64,000 nt of DNA, taken from contig NC_060063.1 in the NCBI RefSeq assembly GCF_020283565.1, positions 5,292,563 through 5,356,562 of the forward strand. Direction: 5' to 3'. The notes under the pieces are model-generated. The model had not been told where the DNA came from. It did no database searches and saw only the letters and a program-made list of their open reading frames with translations. Each line of letters opens with the position of its first letter. Position 1 is the stretch's first letter. Both the position numbers and the translations under genes were made by a program. The stretch comes from Trifolium pratense. Taxonomy: Eukaryota > Streptophyta > Magnoliopsida > Fabales > Fabaceae. This document shows, piece after piece, positions 57,405 through 64,000 of the stretch.

Positions 57405-59518
57405 TCATGGATGTTCACCATGAGCCACATCCAGTGCAAAAAAAAAAAAAAAAACTTCAAATCCCTCTTCATCTCTATCGAGATCTAACCGCGTGACCAA
57501 TCTCTCCAACGCGGAATCAATCGTATCTCTCCATCTTCGTTCGTGTTGTAGGTCATCTTCTGCTGGAGCTGGTGCATCTGCTTCTATCGGATCATCTTGT
57601 GCTGGCATATACCATGAAACTGGTTGTGCTCCATGCGGTCCATCAACAGGGCAACATACTCTAGGATGTGATACCATATACTACCACGACAAGTAATCAG
57701 CTGCAGCCTTAGCAGCATATGTCGTTGGACGTGTCGGCTGAACGATCCGATCAACAACGATGTCATAACCGATCCAATCGCTATCAACAACAGCAATGGT
57801 AGGAGCTGGAGGTGGTGGTGGTGGTATATACTGAACGTAGCCAAACTGCTTAATACATCTCTCAGGCAAGTAAGGAACTACCGTGCACCCACGCAGATAA
57901 CCACTATACATACCCACTAGGTCAAAAGGAAGTGCAGCTCTATGATTTTGAAATGGACGTCATATCACGTCATCCGGGGTCAATGCATCAATTACTGGTC
58001 GATATTCAGGAAGCTTCACATTTCCTTGCCTATACCTCCACCTCCTAGCTCTAGGGAAACTCGTACCAGGAACATCACAGTCAAGACCAGACTCAGCCTG
58101 CCTTCCAAGGCTAGGGAAATACTCGTGAATCAAACACTGTTACAACCAAAATTTTCATTATTTCAATAAGCTGAAAAATAATAATGCATCAAGAATTTTA
58201 AAAGGATGAAATGATCCTAATCATGTTTTTTATTGTATTTTAATTTCTACTTACTACTAATGATATCCCATAGGTCTTGTCCATTATCAAAATAGGTTCC
58301 CTAGTCCTTTCTCATCTCATGGCAACGCAAAGCAGCAGGGCAAGACACATATAGGAGCAGCACCTCATCTCATGAAATATTTTAGTAAACTAAAATTTAA
58401 AATTAAATAACTATAAAAATGACGCATACCCAGCGAGCCCCTTTGTGGTAAATACAGAAGCATCATTCAAGTTATCATATAATTCAACCAACGCAATAGC
58501 ACCCCCAATCAAATCTACCACATGTAGACAAAACCCTAAACATCGGTAGATATTTTCCATCCACGCGTGTATAACTCTTGTAAGTGCAAATTGTACAGCC
58601 TACCAACAACAACAAATACGACCTAGCAGCACAATCATAATTCTTAACAGAATACTGCCTTATATAGTTATCAAATAGCCATTGTTGAGAAACATATCCA
58701 CCTCGCTGCTTTCTTGTCTCTCTGGCCGCAAACTGAACATTGACACCCAACAAATCAGCTGCAAGTGTCGTAGCTTCTTCCTCTATGAACGATGACAGTG
58801 TGTAAAAGTTACCCCTAATCGGAATATGCAACAAACACGCAATTGGTGGACTCAACCCAGATGTAGTCATCCAACCTTCAACAATTGGTGGATGTTGATC
58901 AGGAACCAATTCGGTTAGTTTGCCACCGAGAGATGCTATCTTTAATTCAATTCTTGGTCCATGACGTTCCTACATATATTGAAATGCATATAAGTTTTGT
59001 CATTTCATCAAAATATTTCTTTAATAAACATGCACCAAAATTAATAAAAACCATACATATTTACTACTTAAGTTTACCACAATTACAACTTAAGTTTATC
59101 CACCAAAATGCAATAGCTATTTATAAGAATACTAGGTTACGAGTGTTTCCAAAACATTAGGTGAATTTTTTCATAATTTTTGACCTGAGATTCTTTCCCC
59201 AAACATTGATCATAAGATACATCCTACTGCTATACATTTTATTGAACTTTAACTAAAACTACAAATAATAATTGATTACCTCGCCAAACCATACATGACG
59301 AGCAACATTCTCATGATACCGTTTTAGAAGACTAGTATCAATCGGTCCTCCAGGCCACACCACAGGCTGCTGCTGATGCACCACAGGCTGCGCAACGGGC
59401 TGCACCTCAGGCACAAGCTCCTCCTCATGTTGCTCCTCCGCCTGGCGCCGTAGAAACTCTTCATGTCCGATATCTTCGGAACGCCTAATTCTACCATCGC
59501 GTCCTCTGATACGCGCCA
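57405..59518 (-). pseudogene. Plant mobile domain (MAIN-like) protein, broken
   Basis: Exons on the - strand: about 59518-59280 (acidic/Gln-rich lead, then GGPIDTSLLKRYHENVARHV), 58970 to about 58433 (LSPPIACLLHIPI, FIEEEATTLAADLLGV, YDCAARSYLLLLVGCTI, FRVLSTCGRFDWG, ALVELYDNLNDASVFTTKGL), a poorly preserved piece near 58370-58262, and about 58138-57405 (LIHEYFPSLGRQAESGLD, FPRARRWRYRQG, DALTPDDVI, PFDLVGMYSGYLRGCTVVPY, ERCIKQFGYVQYIPP). This is the PMD (PF10536-type) pattern of MAIN/MAIL1-like proteins, a family common in transposons and also kept by plants in gene silencing. An extra G near 58505 shifts the frame, and TGA at 57967 replaces an expected Trp. Product inactive as read. Confidence 0.75.
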
Positions 59519-59575
59519 CTGATAAAAAAAACAACATTCATTAATAAAAAATGCAAAACAGTTTAAAAATTTATA

Positions 59576-59805
59576 CCGGAACACTTGAGTTTGAGTATTC
59601 CGGTATGCAAATATTAACAAACGCGGAACAGTTGGCAAATAGAATACCGGAACTCTTTTTTGAAGTGTTCCGGTATGAATATTAATACCGGAACACTTCA
59701 AAAAAGAGTTCCCGTATTAATATTCATACCGGAATACTTAAACGAAAGTGTTCCGGTTCGTTATCGGCACTTACTCTCTCGATTTCCTCTTTCACAACAC
59801 CGGAA
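59576..59805 (-). repeat. Right GTTCCGGT subterminal array, inverted
   Basis: ACCGGAACAC, ATTCCGGTAT and related forms occur about nine times. The core 59640-59760 is itself palindromic: AATACCGGAACTCTTTTTTG... is mirrored around 59680. Together with the left array this defines the element's inverted structure. Confidence 0.72.
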
Positions 59806-60027
59806 CACTTTTTTGAGAGGTGAGTAGAAAATGAATTTTTTTTTATAGTTTATATACGAAGGCATATTCGTCCATTCAAAAATTTGTGTTGGGGTAGAAG
59901 GAAGATTGTTGGGGTAGAAAAAAAAAATTTTGGTTTTTTTAGGTGCTAATAAGCCCAACAAAAAAAAAACGAAATTCTTACTTTTGTCTATCGCTTCTCT
60001 CTTAGTAGACATATAAATCAAGTATCC

Positions 60028-60175
60028 ATCTCCGTTCAATCATTATTATAAACAAAAAAATAATTTTTTAGGTTCATTGAACAAGTAATGTATCTAGTCT
60101 ATATTATTAACTAGATACATTACTTTTTTAATTAACCTAAAAAATGATTTTTTGTTTAAAATAGTGACTGTGGGT
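60028..60175. mobile_element. Diverged Stowaway-like MITE
   Basis: Inverted arms of about 60 bp: ATTTTTTAGGTTCATTGAAC with AAGTAATGTATCTAGT on the left, and the mirrored ACTAGATACATTACTT with TTAACCTAAAAAATGATTT on the right. The outer ends are degenerate (TCCGTTCAATCATTATTATA / TAAAATAGTGACTGTGG). The arm text resembles the MITEs at 9806 and 13531. Confidence 0.7.
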
Positions 60176-62321
60176 ATGAATTTTGGTACAATGATACTTG
60201 ATATATATGGTTGATAATTGATGAGTTGATACAAAGATATATAAGTATTAATGATCAAATTCTCTTTGTGTATGTACCTTACTAAAACATGAATGCTAAA
60301 ACATATTATTTTTTTTTTATCAATTCATAGTTAGTACCTTACTATAATTAACCATTATACTATATTGTGAATATATTTTGTTGTTATTTTTTCATAAAGT
60401 ATATCAACTCAAAGGAAAATATATTTTTTTTAAAAAAAAATCAGCATATAAAAATTTTAGTTTAATAATAATATTTGAAAGATATATTTATTGAATTAAT
60501 AAACGTAAAATATTGTACAAAAAAATTTAATAACTTAAAATATTAAATTCTAAGTATCTTAAATAGTATTAATTTGATAATAAAAATTATTGAATTAAAG
60601 ATGTCCTTTTATGTCATTTTACATTTATGAGTTGAACTGCTAATTTTATCAAACACTTCAATCAGCTTATCAGCTAGAAGCTATCAGTCATCAGCCATAA
60701 GCTATTTTTGCCGGACAGGGCCTAAGTGTTGGAAAATGAACATAGTTGTGTTCATTTATGTGTGGAAGTTGAAATATTGTGATTGGAAATAAAATTGAAT
60801 GAAAACATTGGTCTTGTAGGACTTTGAACTAAGGAGTGTGAATTGAAAAAAGTGGGTAAAAGTCTTACATTATTTGGAACACTCTCTTTAGTAGTGTGTG
60901 TATATCCCAAAGTGACTAGCGGTGCGTTTGATATGCTAAAAAACAGGGGACTGGACAAGACAACTTTTGTTGTACCCTGATTGATTTGAAACTGGTTATG
61001 AGACTGGACAAATTAGGTAGCAAGGGACATGACAAAAACAAAATTTTTTGTCCCTTGCTGAACCACGAGACAACTTTTTGTCCACAGTACAACTATAGAA
61101 AATACGAAAATACCAATTTTATTTTCGAATATAAAAATATTATCGTCCTATATCTCTCTGGTACAGTTGTCTGGTCATGTATTATCTTGTTCTGTCATGT
61201 ACTGTTCTTTCCAGTTTTTGTTGTTTTACGAATCAAACGCATCCTAGGTGAAACATTAATTTTTATTTTTTTTGACAATATGTTGCATTATTTTTAAGTC
61301 ACCAAATTAATTAATTTTTTGATTAGTTAATTTGAAGGAAAAACATGGTTCATGCTTGAACGTTGCTGACTCAGGACTAGCTCCTTCCAATCATGCTCAC
61401 CTTCTAAAACGGATGGTCTATTAATCCATGTTAATTCTTTGTCCCCCACTTAATTCACTTAATTGGTCTGCTCCCGTTTTTCTTTGGTTGCGTTTTGGAT
61501 ATATGAATAAGGCTTTCCTTTTTATTCTTTGTGTTTCATTGGTTTTGTAAATTGGTATTGTTGTATCAGTGAAATTCATATTGTTGTATCAATTTTTGAG
61601 TGGTTTTGTAGAACCATTCAAAAAGGTGTTCCTTTTCCGATCATTACAGTATAGTAATTGATCGGTTATGTGTTGAACATGAATGTTTTATCCTGGGAAC
61701 GGTGCGGTTTGATTGTCTGCTTTGCACAATTTGAACAGTACCGCGAAACGTCTTAAAGAGAGTGACCTAGTACGCGACTCGGCCAATAAAATCTTCAGCT
61801 CTATTTTTTAGAAAATTATTTTTTAATATTTCAAAAATAACACTAAGTACAAGAGAAATTTTGGTGAAACCAAAAAAATTATTTTAAAAAATATAGAAGA
61901 AAGTTTGGATATATTATTCGTAGATGCTTCTACTACATTAGAGTTGGTAAACAATTCAAAGGTTTCTCTAAATTTGTGAGCTATTGTAATAATGCATGTG
62001 CTGCGAGCTTTGGGGTGGTTGAAGGTTTGAGCTCCATATTATTAAATTGGATTAGTAAAGCTAATAAGGGAAAATAAAGTTATCCAGCATATTCTCATGC
62101 GATTAGTAAAGCTAATAAGGGAGGATAAAGTTATTCCCTTATGTTGGACTTTAGTTGGATCCAGCATATTTCAATTAGATTGAGAGGTCAAAATTCAACA
62201 CTCTTTTGTTGGTACAAAAGAGGGGGTTGGGACGGGTAATGAGTACATTGATATCTATTCCGTTGACTGGGTTTGAATTTGAGTTTGAGTTTTCACCGAT
62301 TTCAAAAGATAAGGTTGGGAC
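60176..62321. other. AT-rich intergenic DNA with MITE fragments
   Basis: No gene recognised. 60655-60723 (CAGCTTATCAGCTAGAAGCT ... GGACAGGGCC) looks like one end of a Tourist-like element, and 60950-61250 contains ACTGGACAA/TTTTTGTCCCTTG repeats of another. The ORF 60986-61297 has no known domain. Confidence 0.4.
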
Positions 62322-63139
62322 TAGTGGCGACTCCAGGATTGTTAGGGAGCCTGGGCAAATTTTTGGAGGGAATATTATCAACCCAAATTTCGAATATAGA
62401 AATATTTAAACCCTGTTTTTCAATATTTAATTTTAGAAGGAATTTTTAAACAAGAAATAACAAGCAAAAGTATAGCCATGTTTCCAATATAATTAAGGCT
62501 CAACTAAATAAGAGACTACAATGAAAACTGAATCTACATCGACGTATATAATTATATTAAACTAGTTATTTATACAATCAAAACAGCTTATTTATATAAT
62601 CACTTAACAATCAAAACAGCTTAACAAATTTTAAAATTCAAAACATCAAGTCATCAAACAAAGATTATAGATTGAGAAGGTTTTAGGTTATTAAAAATTA
62701 GAATTAATTGCATATTTGGTCTGTTATGTTTAAAAAATTTTAAGTTGGTCCTTTTCCTCAAATTTTAGTTTAAATCGTCGACTTTTCTAATGAATTTGCA
62801 TACATAGACCACTTAGGAGAGTACTATGTGAATGTTTTAGAAAAATTAACTCAAAATTTAACAAAAAGTTAGAAAAAATTAACTCAAAATTTAACGAAAA
62901 CGACAAACTTATGTTGAGATCAATAACATAAGGAACCAACTTGAAACTTTTAAAAAATAAGGGACCAAATTGAAACCTAAAATAAACATAAGAGACTAAA
63001 TATGTCACGTACGGTACCTTTATGAAATGCGTTTCTTTCTTTTATTTTTAATTTTTCTGTTTCTTATTATTATAAATAACAAAAAAAAAAGGGCAGCCCA
63101 GGCATGTGCCGGGCATGCCCGGCGGTAAAATCGCCAGTG
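62322..63139. mobile_element. Non-autonomous hAT element (818 bp) with 8-bp TSD
   Basis: Begins TAGTGGCGACTCCAGGATTG and ends TAAAATCGCCAGTG (reverse complement CACTGGCGATTTTA). Perfect 8-bp direct repeats GTTGGGAC flank it at 62314-62321 and 63140-63147. The interior has GGTC-type dispersed-repeat text (62705-63000) but no transposase. Confidence 0.85.
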
Positions 63140-63683
63140 GTTGGGACGAGTAATGAGTACATTGATATCCACCCCGAACCCGTCTTGCTTATACTAAAAA
63201 ATTATATTTCATCTCTTTTGAATTAGAAATGCTTAAACGATATCTTAAATTACATTCATATGTTTATCTTTTATTTTAAATTTTGAGTATTAAACAAACC
63301 ATTTTCTCTATTTTCTTTCTATATTTAAAAAAATGTTGATGAGAAAAAATAATTTAATTTGGACATTTAATTTTTTTTTTAATAAAAAGAACTAAAATAA
63401 AATATAAATTCATGTAAAAAAATGCGTAACGGGGATACCCGAAATCCGTTGGGGATACCCGATCCCCGTTGGGTATGGGTTTGAGGTTATACATTTTATC
63501 TCCGCTCAAATTTGGGATGAGTTTTGGAAAAATTCAAACTTTATGCGTTTGAGTTTGAGAAGGGCAAAGTCCGTCCCGGCCCGCCTCATTGCCATGGCTT
63601 CATAAGCACTTCTTGAAAAGTAACTAACTTGGGGATTTTTTTTAAAATTGCCACCTTTTTAAAATAAAATTATCAAAGTGCCA

Positions 63684-64000
63684 CACATAAATATCACAAT
63701 TTTGGTTCATGACTTGTTGCTATGGGACCGACCCACAGCCCAAATTCAACACATTTCAAATGCATGTTTCAAGGATTTTTTTTAAACTTTAAAAATTGAT
63801 AAATAGTTTAAAACAAACTAAATAAAAATTAAAAATAAATTTAAATAATATAATAATCTCTAAAACATGCATGAACACTTTTAAAATAGTGAAATACATG
63901 TATTAAGTATTTTTATTTTTAAAGTAAATTTAATAGTTAGAAATTTCATCACTAACGTGAATAAGTTGTGTGTCCGGTGTTTAAATCATAACCCCTGTAC
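63684..64000 (+). repeat. Long direct repeat, copy 2 (runs off the window)
   Basis: Counterpart of 52972-53332, 10.7 kb away, in the same orientation. It lacks about 48 bp of copy 1 and continues beyond the window, so its full length is unknown. Confidence 0.85.

Larger units (their letters stand above)
53533..59956. mobile_element. Decayed Mutator-like element with OTU and PMD genes (about 6.4 kb)
   Basis: The outer ends carry diverged inverted repeats: left GGGTCCCATAATGG then TTCTACCCTAACA and CATTCTACCC; right, in reverse, GGGCTTATTAGCACC then TTCTACCCCAACA and CCTTCTACCCC. Inside these, GTGTTCCGGT repeats cluster at 53682-53880 on + and, in inverted orientation (ACCGGAACAC), at 59576-59805. 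Between them lie a FAR1/MULE transposase, an OTU-protease ORF (both +) and a PMD gene (-). The internal repeats look like transposase-binding subterminal arrays. No TSD could be assigned. Multiple stops and frame shifts make it non-autonomous now. Confidence 0.72.

Overview
This is a plant nuclear genome window, most probably from a papilionoid legume close to Medicago or Trifolium. The evidence is AT-rich intergenic DNA, multi-exon genes with GT-AG introns, several plant transposon superfamilies with visible target-site duplications (TSDs), and an F-box/kelch gene with a near-perfect miR2111 target site. The species is inferred, not proven.

Three intact genes stand out, all on the + strand. 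(1) 21556-23892 is a two-exon F-box/kelch-repeat gene whose first exon carries a miR2111 site; it is the best candidate for TML (TOO MUCH LOVE), the root repressor in autoregulation of nodulation. (2) 32117-34384 is a two-exon SWI/SNF subunit gene of the SNF12/BAF60/SWP73 type with a SWIB domain. (3) 40127-48576 is a 13-exon FIDGETIN-LIKE-1 AAA ATPase gene that rebuilds to 663 aa. In Arabidopsis, as I remember it, the miR2111-target kelch gene (At3g27150) and FIGL1 (At3g27120) are also close neighbours, so genes 1 and 3 look like an old conserved block.

Layout. 1-2155: a Mutator-type MITE, a broken SnRK2-kinase exon and one CACTA transposon end. 2156-6213: a Copia retrotransposon on the - strand (one LTR, primer-binding site, long open polyprotein) cut by the CACTA element. 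6214-10314: the 3' half of an eIF2B-epsilon pseudogene, starting exactly at the Copia LTR. 10560-15850: MITEs. 15832-18990: two copies of a non-autonomous retroposon in opposite orientation, each with its own long TSD, one holding a nested mini-CACTA; a SINE lies between them. 21.5-23.9 kb: TML-like gene. 25.7-31.1 kb: hAT element, Tourist-like MITE, foldback element, LTR-like repeat pair, RNase H fragment. 31.6-34.4 kb: SNF12. 35.0-37.1 kb: foldback MITE and a solo LTR. 39.7-48.6 kb: SINE and FIGL1 with a repeat-filled first intron. 48.6-53.5 kb: repeats only. 53.5-60.0 kb: a decayed Mutator-like element (MULE) of about 6.4 kb carrying a FAR1/MULE transposase, an OTU cysteine-protease ORF and, on the opposite strand, a plant-mobile-domain (MAIN-like) gene, bordered by clustered GTTCCGGT repeats in inverted orientation. 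60-64 kb: MITEs, another hAT element with a clear TSD, and a repeat also found just left of the MULE.

The intact genes are unrelated housekeeping or regulatory genes, apart from the possible TML-FIGL1 linkage. The most unusual accessory cargo is the OTU plus PMD set inside the MULE. The most important regulatory feature is the miR2111 site.
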